Below, piece by piece: positions 1 to 6,384 of a DNA stretch of 13,106 bases (the first letter of the stretch is position 1; each line of letters opens with the position of its first letter). The position numbers and the translations under genes were made by a program. The notes beneath the pieces are model-generated. The model was not told the DNA's origin. It saw only the letters and a list, made by a program, of their open reading frames with translations, and made no database searches. This DNA comes from Sulfurimonas sp. (GTDB taxonomy: Bacteria; Campylobacterota; Campylobacteria; Campylobacterales; Sulfurimonadaceae): the NCBI GenBank assembly GCA_021157665.1, contig JAGGWE010000044.1, positions 1-13,106 on the forward strand, in the 5' to 3' direction.

Positions 1-450
1 AGCAAAAAGCTGCTTATCTGTCTCTTGTAGTGCATCAAGTGTTGACTTTGCACTTTTTATATTATAAAAGTCTTGGGCAATTTGTAATTGTAAACTTTTT
101 TTATAAGCTGATGAACTATATTTTGATGATTTAAGAACAGCTTTATTTTGCTTAATAGTATTAGATTTTCTTCCACCATCATATATATCAACTCCAACTT
201 TTGCATAAGCGCTATATGTATCTCCAGATTGAAAAGGAGAAGCATCATCATCTCTTTTATAAAAAGCACCTACATCTAAGGTTGGATAATAGGCACTTTG
301 TGAAGATTCTACTTCACTCTTTTTTGCTTTTTGTATTAAAATATTTGAAGCAACTATCTTATTATTAGAAGTTGCAAACTCTAGTAATGATTTTAAATTA
401 TCACCATACATAAGTGCTGGTATAATTAAAAGTAAAAGTTTTTTATTCAT
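1..450 (-). CDS. TolC-family outer-membrane efflux channel (N-terminal 150 residues; continues past the left edge)
   Basis: The reading frame opens with ATG at 450-448 and stays open to base 1, giving 150 residues without a stop. It begins with a signal peptide (MNKKLLLLIIPALMYG, likely cut before DNL). The outer-membrane-factor pattern follows: a long helical stretch (LKSLLEFATSNNKIVASNIL...), a Tyr/Pro-rich strand start (QSAYYPTLDVGAFYKR), and the typical second strand with a GG turn (KVGVDIYDGGRKSN) before the next coiled helix. These proteins form the outer-membrane exit duct of tripartite efflux pumps or type I secretion systems. Its ATG overlaps the TGA of the tetR-like gene by 4 bp (ATGA), so the two are probably translationally coupled and repressor-controlled. 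That favours a drug/solvent efflux role, with adaptor and pump genes expected beyond the edge. A role as the LapE-like exit for a LapG/LapD-controlled adhesin is possible but not supported by position. Confidence 0.88.
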   Translation of the reverse strand, partial: MNKKLLLLIIPALMYGDNLKSLLEFATSNNKIVASNILIQKAKKSEVESSQSAYYPTLDVGAFYKRDDDASPFQSGDTYSAYAKVGVDIYDGGRKSNTIKQNKAVLKSSKYSSSAYKKSLQLQIAQDFYNIKSAKSTLDALQETDKQLFA

Positions 451-1043
451 CTATCTGCCTTTATTAATCTAAATAGTGTATCTATCTGAAAATTGATTTT
501 TTCTTCTATATTATCTATTTGGTTTGTTGTATTACTTGCAATAAACAGTCCTTCACCTACTGCAAAAAATGTTGAAAGTAGGTCTAATGATATAGGAATA
601 ATTTCACCCTTATCAACACCATTTTGGATAATCTCTCCCATCCACTCATAATAATATTCTGTGTGCTTTGTCTGAAAATCTTTCATCTCTTGGCTAGGTG
701 AATCTAAGGATATAGAAACAAACTTTTTATATAATTCTCTTAACTCTTTATCTTTTTCGCTATAAAAAAAAGAAGAAAATACTTTTATTTTCCCTTTTAC
801 GGATGACTCTTTTGAAAGATTTACTCTTTTTTGTATGTCATGCTCTTTCACCAGCATATTTACAATTTCAAAAAGTATCTCCTCTTTATTATTAAAATAA
901 TTATAAAGAGTACCTTTTCCAATAGATGCCACTACTGCAATTTCAGATACAGATAAACTTTTAATACTATTATTAATAAATAGATTTTTACATGCTAGTG
1001 CAATATTTTTTCTTTTTTGTACTTTATCTACTATTATCGCCAA
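447..1043 (-). CDS. TetR/AcrR-family transcriptional repressor
   Basis: A 198-residue protein of normal TetR length. Residues about 8-60 form the DNA-binding domain, with the helix-turn-helix SVSEIAVVASIGKGTLYNYF (31-50) followed by the family signature NNKEEILFEI. The rest is a helical ligand-binding/dimerisation domain, too divergent to predict a ligand. The start is TTG at 1043-1041: AGGAGA lies 5 nt upstream (1054-1049) and the HTH fits this register. It overlaps the downstream TolC-family gene by 4 bp. A 17-bp quasi-palindrome sits between its promoter and start codon, which indicates autorepression. Arrangement and size recall CmeR-type efflux repressors of Campylobacter, but I do not claim orthology. 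Confidence 0.93.
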   Translation of the reverse strand: MAIIVDKVQKRKNIALACKNLFINNSIKSLSVSEIAVVASIGKGTLYNYFNNKEEILFEIVNMLVKEHDIQKRVNLSKESSVKGKIKVFSSFFYSEKDKELRELYKKFVSISLDSPSQEMKDFQTKHTEYYYEWMGEIIQNGVDKGEIIPISLDLLSTFFAVGEGLFIASNTTNQIDNIEEKINFQIDTLFRLIKADR

Positions 1044-1062
1044 ATTAATCTCCTATAATTTA

Positions 1063-1079
1063 AATGACTGACGGTCATT
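1063..1079. promoter_or_regulatory. Probable TetR-type operator
   Basis: AATGACTGACGGTCATT is a 17-bp quasi-palindrome: it matches its own reverse complement at all but the centre and one symmetric pair (AATGAC-N-G-N-C-N-GTCATT). It lies 20 nt upstream of the TTG start and just downstream of the predicted -10 box, where a bound dimer would block transcription. Symmetric GAC/GTC half-sites are common among TetR-family operators. Binding by the adjacent repressor is inferred. Confidence 0.75.
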
Positions 1080-1091
1080 CATTCATCCGAA

Positions 1092-1097
1092 ATTATA
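1092..1097 (-). promoter_or_regulatory. -10 box for the tetR-tolC operon
   Basis: A perfect TATAAT reads on the minus strand inside TTATATAATT (1100-1091). The start point would fall near 1085, placing the palindromic operator at about +6 to +22. No -35 is evident, which is usual for sigma-70 promoters in Campylobacterota. Confidence 0.55.
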
Positions 1098-1223
1098 TAA
1101 CCTTATATCTTAATCCATTCTTATATTTTACCTCATCAAAAACTGAAACAGACAACTATCTTCATACAAATAGTGCTTCAATATGCTATATTAAAAAATA
1201 GTATTTTTCACTAAATAATTTGT

Positions 1224-1250
1224 TATAATTCTACAATTATTTTCAGGAGA
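1224..1250 (+). promoter_or_regulatory. -10 box and ribosome binding site of mscS
   Basis: TATAAT (1224-1229) within TTGTTATAATT, about 28 nt before the ATG, is followed by AGGAGA (1245-1250) 6 nt before the start codon. The rest of the 213-nt divergent spacer (1044-1256) is AT-rich; besides this, the tetR operator and the tetR -10 box, I see nothing definite in it. Confidence 0.6.
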
Positions 1251-1256
1251 GAAATT

Positions 1257-2105
1257 ATGGATATACCAAATATACAAACAGCAACAACAGAGGCATCAAA
1301 ATATACTGATATGGCGATAATGTATGCAAGTGAATATGGCTTAAAAATAATTTCTGCGATATTAATATTTGTAATTGGAAAATGGGCAGTTAAAAAATTA
1401 ACTACGATAAGTAAAACACTAATGATAAAAGCAAAAGTTGATGAAACTTTGGTAGAGTTTGCAGAGAGTTTAATCTCCTTTATTCTTTTACTAATGGTTG
1501 TTTTAGCATCATTAAACTCTTTAGGTGTAAATACTACATCTTTTATTGCTGTTTTTGGTGCTGCAGGTCTTGCTATTGGTTTAGCCCTTCAAGGCTCTTT
1601 AGCAAATATTGGAGCAGCTGTTTTAATCATTATCTTCCGTCCATTTAAAGTAGGGGATTTTATTGAAGCTGGTGGGGCTACGGGTACTGTTGAAGATGTA
1701 AATCTTTTCTCAACTATTATTGCTCCTATTGATAACCGTACTATTATCGTTCCAAATGCTGCTATTATCGGTGGAAATATCACTAACTACTCAAACAAAT
1801 CAACAAGAAGAGTTGATCATGTTATTGGTATCGGTTATGATGATGATTTAAGACTTGCTAAAGAGACTCTAATGCAAATATTAAAAGATGATAAAAGAGT
1901 TTTAACTGAACCTGAACCCTTTGTAGCTGTTAGTGAATTAGGTGATAATAGCGTTAATTTTACAGTTCGAGCATGGGTTGAAACTGCTGATTATTGGGAT
2001 GTACATTTTGGCATAATTGAAAAAGTAAAACTTACATTTGATGAAAAAGGAATCTCATTCCCTTACCCACAAATGGATGTTCATATGAACAAAGCAGAGG
2101 ATTAA
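1257..2105 (+). CDS. mscS: Small-conductance mechanosensitive channel MscS
   Basis: The 282-residue protein is nearly the length of E. coli MscS (286). It has TM1 around 28-48, TM2 around 70-88, and the pore-lining TM3 at about 95-128, where the Gly/Ala-packed motif GAAGLAIGLALQGSLANIGA (101-120) is almost the same as in E. coli. FRPFKVGD (127-134) then leads into the beta domain, with the family segment RTIIVPNAAIIGGNITNYS (161-179). The C-terminus ends in ISFPYPQMDV, again as in E. coli. The product is a heptameric inner-membrane valve that opens under membrane tension during hypo-osmotic shock. It has its own promoter and a strong AGGAGA, and the next gene starts 2 nt after its stop. Confidence 0.97.
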   Translation: MDIPNIQTATTEASKYTDMAIMYASEYGLKIISAILIFVIGKWAVKKLTTISKTLMIKAKVDETLVEFAESLISFILLLMVVLASLNSLGVNTTSFIAVFGAAGLAIGLALQGSLANIGAAVLIIIFRPFKVGDFIEAGGATGTVEDVNLFSTIIAPIDNRTIIVPNAAIIGGNITNYSNKSTRRVDHVIGIGYDDDLRLAKETLMQILKDDKRVLTEPEPFVAVSELGDNSVNFTVRAWVETADYWDVHFGIIEKVKLTFDEKGISFPYPQMDVHMNKAED

Positions 2106-2107
2106 GA

Positions 2108-2923
2108 TTGGAAAAAATATTATTAAGTTTACTACTATTTAGTTCTTTGCTTTTATCTGATGAATCAATAGAAGATAAAAAACTAAAAATTATTGAGACA
2201 AAACAAAAGATAGCATCACTTCAAAAAAGTTTACAAGAGCTTGAAACATCTCTTCCAAAAAAAATTGAAGATAAAAAGATTAAAACACATGCAGAGTTTG
2301 GTTTTGTAAATAACAAGGGTAACACAAATTCAAATACACTTACACTTGATGCAAAAATTGAAAAAGCATGGGGTAAGCATAACTTATCTTTTTTAGTTGA
2401 TGGGGAATATGCATCAGATGAAGGGGAAGAAACAAAAAATAAATATCTTTTAGAGTTAGAATATGACTACAAACTAAAAGATAGATTATATTTTGAGTAT
2501 TTAATTGGATATAAATACGATGAGTTTTCAGGTTATAATTACCAAGCGTACACTGGTCCAGGTCTAAAATATATAGCTATTGACACAAAAAAACATAAGC
2601 TTGAAGTAGGTAATAATATTTTATACGCTATTGATGAAGCAGAAGATACAAAAGAGAAATATGACTATTTATCTTACAGAGCAAAAGCTTTATACTCTTG
2701 GCAGATATTAGAAAACTTGAAATTTGAAGAGACTTTAACATATAGAACAGATATTAGTAAAATAGATAATTACTTTCTCTTTTCAAAAACTGCATTAATT
2801 AGTAAGATAACTGATATTTTTTCTGTTAGTTTAAGCTATAAAGTAGATTATGTTAATGAACCTAAATCTGACACAAAAAGAACTGATAGAACAACAACAG
2901 CTAACCTAATCGCTGATTTTTAG
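2108..2923 (+). CDS. DUF481-family outer-membrane beta-barrel protein (YdiY-like)
   Basis: A 271-residue protein with a signal peptide (MEKILLSLLLFSSLLLS), a short charged coiled-coil at about 20-52 (KIIETKQKIASLQKSLQELE), then alternating amphipathic strands rich in Tyr/Lys/Glu. The strand pattern AEFGFVNNKGNTNSNTLTLD is typical of DUF481 barrels, as are LEYDYKLKDRLYFEYLIGYK and a C-terminal Phe (NLIADF), the usual outer-membrane insertion signal. The start is TTG at 2108; AGGA at 2097-2100 inside the end of mscS supports it, and it puts the signal sequence in register. Function is unknown in the family. Co-transcription with mscS suggests an envelope or osmotic role, which is inference. The last 23 bp overlap the 3' end of the convergent transporter gene. 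Confidence 0.85.
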   Translation: MEKILLSLLLFSSLLLSDESIEDKKLKIIETKQKIASLQKSLQELETSLPKKIEDKKIKTHAEFGFVNNKGNTNSNTLTLDAKIEKAWGKHNLSFLVDGEYASDEGEETKNKYLLELEYDYKLKDRLYFEYLIGYKYDEFSGYNYQAYTGPGLKYIAIDTKKHKLEVGNNILYAIDEAEDTKEKYDYLSYRAKALYSWQILENLKFEETLTYRTDISKIDNYFLFSKTALISKITDIFSVSLSYKVDYVNEPKSDTKRTDRTTTANLIADF

Positions 2924-4004
2924 AATATAGGTACAAGAACCCACATGCCAAGAGAGCTACAATACTAGAACTTAAAAATAGTTCTCTTGGATAGATTTCA
3001 TAAATATACCCTGCAAGTAAAGCCCCAGTAAATCCACCTAAACCATAAGTTATTCCAGAAAAAAACTGTTGAGCCAAAGCTTTATGTTTATAAGTAAAGT
3101 AAAGATAACTAATCGCAGCTGAATGAAAAAGTGCAAAACTAAGAGCATGGATAGACTGAGCGAAAAATAAGATAGGTAAATTTTGAGGAAATAGATATAG
3201 CAAAAACCATCTTACTGCACTAGCAAAGGTTGTTATTTGTAAGATTAATAGTAGATTATTACGAAGAAATCTTCCCTGAAAAAAGAGCATCGCTATCTCA
3301 GCTAAAACTCCAAAACTCCAAAGATATATGGTCATATCCAAACTAACCCCATAATCAGTTTCATAGATAGTGAAAAAATTATAAAAAGCCCCAAAACTAA
3401 CCTGCATCAAAGTCAACCCAAGCCATAACCTCCAATCGTGAAAAAGGTCAATATCATTTTTAACATCTTCTTTTTTTTCACTCTTGGCATGTGCATTCCT
3501 AACAATAACAAAAGCAACTAAAGCTGTTAAAAAAGTAGAAAATACTAAATAATGCAAAGCGATATATGCAGAACTTAAAAACTTCACAAGAACAAGAGCA
3601 ACAAGAACAAAACCAACAGAACCAAAAAGTCTGATTTTTCCATATCTTTCTTTACCGATGGTACTTAAAGAGATAAGCTCAATATATGGAAGAACAAGAC
3701 TAAGCCCTATTCCCAAACCAATATTTGTAAAAAGAAGTTTATAAAAACTATCCAAAGAAAAATAAAAACTAAAAGATGAAAATATCATAATAAATAAAGC
3801 TACATTAAAACTTTTTATATCTATCTTCAGCCCTCTTGTAAAGGCAAAAGGTAGTAAAAACCTAACAAGAGGTCCAGCCGCAAAGATAATCCCTATATCA
3901 CTAGCAGAATAACCACTCATAGCTAAAACTTTTGGCATAAAAATTATATATACACCAATAATAGCAAAATAAAAAAAGTAAAATATCGATAGGAGTATTG
4001 GCAT
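2901..4004 (-). CDS. MFS transporter, HcaT/LacY-like (MFS_1_like)
   Basis: A 367-residue, almost wholly hydrophobic protein compatible with 12 transmembrane helices. The halves are joined by a charged loop near residues 172-190 (AKSEKKEDVKNDIDLFHDW). Landmarks shared with the E. coli 3-phenylpropionate transporter HcaT, from memory, are GYSASDIGIIFAAGPLVRFL (31-50), YGKIRLFGSVGF (121-132), a WSFGVLAEI stretch and a helix with a conserved His (HALSFALFHSAA). The substrate cannot be named from sequence. An AAAGG site lies 9 nt before the ATG, and a minus-strand TATACT (4041-4036) could be its -10. Its 3' end overlaps the DUF481 gene tail to tail, leaving no intergenic terminator. Two copies of the CACATGCCAA motif lie inside the gene. 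Confidence 0.88.
   Translation of the reverse strand: MPILLSIFYFFYFAIIGVYIIFMPKVLAMSGYSASDIGIIFAAGPLVRFLLPFAFTRGLKIDIKSFNVALFIMIFSSFSFYFSLDSFYKLLFTNIGLGIGLSLVLPYIELISLSTIGKERYGKIRLFGSVGFVLVALVLVKFLSSAYIALHYLVFSTFLTALVAFVIVRNAHAKSEKKEDVKNDIDLFHDWRLWLGLTLMQVSFGAFYNFFTIYETDYGVSLDMTIYLWSFGVLAEIAMLFFQGRFLRNNLLLILQITTFASAVRWFLLYLFPQNLPILFFAQSIHALSFALFHSAAISYLYFTYKHKALAQQFFSGITYGLGGFTGALLAGYIYEIYPRELFLSSSIVALLACGFLYLYSKNQRLG
2942..2951 (+). repeat. CACATGCCAA motif, copy 1
   Basis: Exact 10-mer, preceded by C and followed by G; shares AACCCACATGCCAA (14 bp) with copy 3. It lies in the last codons of the MFS gene, antisense to it (gene frame TTG GCA TGT GGG). Confidence 0.7.
3484..3493 (-). repeat. 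CACATGCCAA motif, copy 2
   Basis: Exact 10-mer on the minus strand, followed by G, within the central loop of the MFS gene (gene frame GCA CAT GCC AAG). Confidence 0.7.
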
Positions 4005-4035
4005 ATACTAAGACCTTTCACAAAGATTAAACATA

Positions 4036-4041
4036 AGTATA
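4036..4041 (-). promoter_or_regulatory. Possible -10 box of the MFS gene
   Basis: TATACT on the minus strand, about 32 nt before the ATG at 4004. Two TATAAT strings on the plus strand (4074-4079 and 4083-4088) could serve the divergent radical SAM operon but would leave a leader of more than 100 nt. No clear -35 is present. Confidence 0.35.
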
Positions 4042-4149
4042 TCAAATTTAAAAATATTAACTAAGTATTAACTTATAATAAATATAATCTCAAATCTCAA
4101 TTATGTTTTCCCCCTTTCATATGAGATAAAAAGTTTTAAACAATTATTT

Positions 4150-4189
4150 TAAGTTTTAAGTTCTCTCTTGTGTTTGAACTTAAAATTTA
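4150..4189. repeat. Inverted repeat upstream of the radical SAM gene (possible operator or hairpin)
   Basis: TTTTAAGTTC (4154-4163) and GAACTTAAAA (4176-4185) are perfect 10-bp inverted arms around a 12-nt spacer. Allowing one mismatch, the arms extend to 14 bp (4150-4163 and 4176-4189). The structure ends 15 nt before the ATG at 4205, where no good Shine-Dalgarno is visible. It could be a repressor site or a leader hairpin; no regulator is adjacent. The rest of the 200-nt spacer is AT-rich, apart from a run of C at about 4111-4115. Confidence 0.5.
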
Positions 4190-4204
4190 TGCTAAACTTC
4201 CTTT

Positions 4205-5704
4205 ATGAAAATCATACTAACAACTCTAAATTCAAGATACACTCATAGTTCTATCGGTCTTAGATATTTATATGCTAACTTAAAAGAGTTACAAGCCAAT
4301 ACTAAAATTTTAGAGTTTAGTATAAATGATGCTATCCAAACTATTGCTGAAAAATTATTAATCTCAGAGCCAGATATTATAGGTATAGGTACATATATTT
4401 GGAATGTATCTTATGTTAAAGAACTGGTTCATATTCTTAAAAAAATATCCCCAAAAACTACAATCATTTTAGGTGGTCCGGAGGTCACTTATACCCCTTT
4501 TAGAGTAAATCTTGATGAGGCTGATTTTATTATTCAAGGGGAGGGTGAAATATCTTTTTATAACTTATGTCGTGATATTTCAAACTCTAAGCCAAGGGTT
4601 GAAAAAATCATAAGAATGAATATTCCAAATCTAAAAGAGTTAAAACTTCCATATCAGTTTTATTCAGATGATGATATAAAAAACCGTTATCTATATGTTG
4701 AGATTTCTCGTGGTTGCCCTTTTGAGTGTGAATTTTGTTTATCTTCAATGGATGAAAAAGTTCGTGCTTTTGACTTAGATGAAGTTTTAGGAGAATTTCA
4801 AAAACTATGGGACAGAGGTGCAAGAAACTTTAAGTTTGTAGATAGAACTTTTAATCTCAACATAAAAACTGCAAATAAAATCCTAGACTTTTTTTTAGAA
4901 AAAGAGCCTCTATATTTTGCTCATTTTGAAGTTATCCCAGACCATTTTCCAGATTCTATTAAAAATAAAATCAAACAATTTTCCCATGGAGCATTACAAC
5001 TTGAGATTGGGATACAAACACTAAATCTTGAGATTGCAAATAACATCTCAAGACAATTAAAACTAGATAAAATTAAAGAAAATATTAGGTTTTTAGAGAA
5101 TGAAACAGAGGCTCATATCCATCTTGATTTGATAGTTGGGCTTCCCGGAGAAAGTTTAGAGAGTTTTGGTAAAAATCTTGATGAGTTAGTAAGTTTAAGC
5201 TCTTGTGAAATTCAGATAGGGATACTAAAAAAGCTATCAGGAACAAGTATAAATCGACATGATATTGAGCATGGTATGGTTTATAGCGATATACCCCCTT
5301 ATGATATTTTAAAAAACAAACAACTCTCATTTATGGATATTCAAATAATGAAACGATTTGCAAGATTTTGGGACTTAACTTATAACAGTGGGAACTTTAA
5401 AAACAGTGTAAAACTTATCTGGAAAGATGCTTCTGTTTATGAAAATTTTTATCACTTTGGCATGTGGGTTTATTCACAAACTGACTCAACCTACAAAATA
5501 TCTTTGCAAAGACTTGGTGAACTACTTTTTATCTATCTAACACAAATCAAACAAATTCAAACCCAAGAGGTAGCAGATATGATGCTTCAAGATATGATGA
5601 AACTAAAAGGTCGAGCAATTCCACATTATCTAAAGCCACATGCCAATAATTTCGTGCAAGATGCTAAAAATGGGTCTTCTGGATTTAATAAAAGACAAAT
5701 ATAA
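4205..5704 (+). CDS. B12-binding-domain radical SAM protein (DUF4080 type)
   Basis: A 499-residue protein with three parts. Residues 1-125 are a cobalamin-binding-like Rossmann domain, with the class markers IILGGPEVTYTPF (87-99) and DFIIQGEGEISF (107-118). The canonical DxHxxG cobalamin-ligand motif is not evident, so any B12 would bind without lower-axial His ligation. Residues about 160-365 are the radical SAM barrel, with the [4Fe-4S] cysteines in CPFECEFC (C171, C175, C178), and GIQTLN and HLDLIVGLPGES later in the barrel. The C-terminal about 130 residues match what I recall of DUF4080, found behind this barrel in otherwise uncharacterised proteins. The substrate is unknown. The lapG homologue starts 18 nt downstream on the same strand, so an operon is likely. 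Two copies of the CACATGCCAA motif lie near its 3' end. Confidence 0.9.
   Translation: MKIILTTLNSRYTHSSIGLRYLYANLKELQANTKILEFSINDAIQTIAEKLLISEPDIIGIGTYIWNVSYVKELVHILKKISPKTTIILGGPEVTYTPFRVNLDEADFIIQGEGEISFYNLCRDISNSKPRVEKIIRMNIPNLKELKLPYQFYSDDDIKNRYLYVEISRGCPFECEFCLSSMDEKVRAFDLDEVLGEFQKLWDRGARNFKFVDRTFNLNIKTANKILDFFLEKEPLYFAHFEVIPDHFPDSIKNKIKQFSHGALQLEIGIQTLNLEIANNISRQLKLDKIKENIRFLENETEAHIHLDLIVGLPGESLESFGKNLDELVSLSSCEIQIGILKKLSGTSINRHDIEHGMVYSDIPPYDILKNKQLSFMDIQIMKRFARFWDLTYNSGNFKNSVKLIWKDASVYENFYHFGMWVYSQTDSTYKISLQRLGELLFIYLTQIKQIQTQEVADMMLQDMMKLKGRAIPHYLKPHANNFVQDAKNGSSGFNKRQI
5457..5466 (-). repeat. CACATGCCAA motif, copy 3
   Basis: Exact 10-mer on the minus strand, preceded by C, inside the radical SAM gene (gene frame TTT GGC ATG TGG). 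Confidence 0.7.
5637..5646 (+). repeat. CACATGCCAA motif, copy 4
   Basis: Exact 10-mer preceded by C, near the 3' end of the radical SAM gene (frame CCA CAT GCC AAT). Confidence 0.7.
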
Positions 5705-5722
5705 CTAAAGATATAATTAATT

Positions 5723-6346
5723 ATGAAAATAATAGCTTATCTTTTTATAACTTTTTTTATTTTTTTCTCTACTGTATTGAGTGCTGAGTTAATAACAAAA
5801 AAGCTAATAACTAAAGCAGAAAATAAATACAATATTTTTTCAAAAAACCGATTTATTGCTGTTAAACAAAAATTACTAAATGATCTTAAAAATGAAAGTG
5901 ATATTAAAAAATTAAATACTGTAAATAGTTGGGTAAATTACATAAAATATAAAAGCGATAGAAAAGTTTATGGAGTTAGTGATTACTGGGCAACTCTATA
6001 TGAATTTATAGGTAAAGGTATGGGTGATTGTGAAGATTACACTATCACCAAATACTATATTTTAAAAGAGTTAGGGATAGACCCTAGACGATTGAAATTT
6101 ACCTATGTTATCTACAAAAACAGAAGAGGTAAAAATATCTCGCATATGGTTTTAGCATATTTAAAAATAGCAAGGCCAAAAACAAAAGATGATATTTTAA
6201 TTCTAGACAATAACAACAGACTTGTATTACCTGCTTCTAAGCGTCCTGACCTTGTAAAGGTTATTAAAATGATTAACGGTGATACTGGTGCCAAATCAAA
6301 AAAATGGAAAAAACTTGAAGCTGGCATGAAAAGAAAGAAACTATGA
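5723..6346 (+). CDS. lapG: LapG-like periplasmic cysteine protease (bacterial transglutaminase-like, BTLCP)
   Basis: A 207-residue protein with a signal peptide (hydrophobic 4-18, likely cut near VLSA/EL), so it acts in the periplasm. The papain/transglutaminase-like triad is visible: C103 in GDCEDY (101-106), H141 in SHMVLAY, and D162 in LILDNNN. D102 and E104, flanking the Cys, match the positions that bind calcium in Pseudomonas fluorescens LapG. LapG cuts the N-terminus of a giant surface adhesin (LapA type) and so frees cells from biofilm, and LapD restrains it when c-di-GMP is high. The lapD homologue directly downstream makes this assignment firm. No adhesin or type I secretion gene lies in the window. 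The C-terminus is strongly basic (KSKKWKKLEAGMKRKKL). Confidence 0.93.
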   Translation: MKIIAYLFITFFIFFSTVLSAELITKKLITKAENKYNIFSKNRFIAVKQKLLNDLKNESDIKKLNTVNSWVNYIKYKSDRKVYGVSDYWATLYEFIGKGMGDCEDYTITKYYILKELGIDPRRLKFTYVIYKNRRGKNISHMVLAYLKIARPKTKDDILILDNNNRLVLPASKRPDLVKVIKMINGDTGAKSKKWKKLEAGMKRKKL

Positions 6347-6384
6347 AAAAAGAAAAAAGCTATAAAAAAAGGGAAAAACTATGA
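6343..6384 (+). CDS. Possible 13-codon coupling micro-ORF between lapG and lapD
   Basis: ATG at 6343 overlaps the lapG stop as ATGA. The frame reads MKKEKSYKKREKL and stops in TGA (6382-6384), which overlaps the lapD ATG as a second ATGA. The frame therefore links the two genes without a gap for ribosomes. It has only a weak purine-rich site of its own, whereas lapD has AGGG (6370-6373) 7 nt before its ATG. In such A-rich DNA an open Lys-rich frame of this size can arise by chance. Translation is unproven. Confidence 0.3.
   Translation: MKKEKSYKKREKL

Noticed and set aside
57..269. Minus-strand open frame of 70 codons at the left edge
   Set aside because: It lies in another frame of the TolC-family gene (1-450), whose signal peptide and family motifs are clear; this frame has low-complexity composition.
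1..450. TolC-family gene as the LapE-type exporter of a LapG/LapD-controlled adhesin
   Set aside because: It is translationally coupled to a TetR repressor and lies over 5 kb from lapG on the other strand, which fits a drug-efflux operon better.
1160..1215. Weak AT-rich inverted repeat before mscS (AATAGTG...CACTAAAT)
   Set aside because: The arms are short and mismatched; in such AT-rich DNA this is expected by chance.
4168..4193. Promoter with TATGCT (4188-4193) giving a near-leaderless radical SAM transcript
   Set aside because: The -10 match is weak, a TTGTGT upstream is only 14 bp away, and the sequence overlaps the inverted repeat; not firm enough to list.
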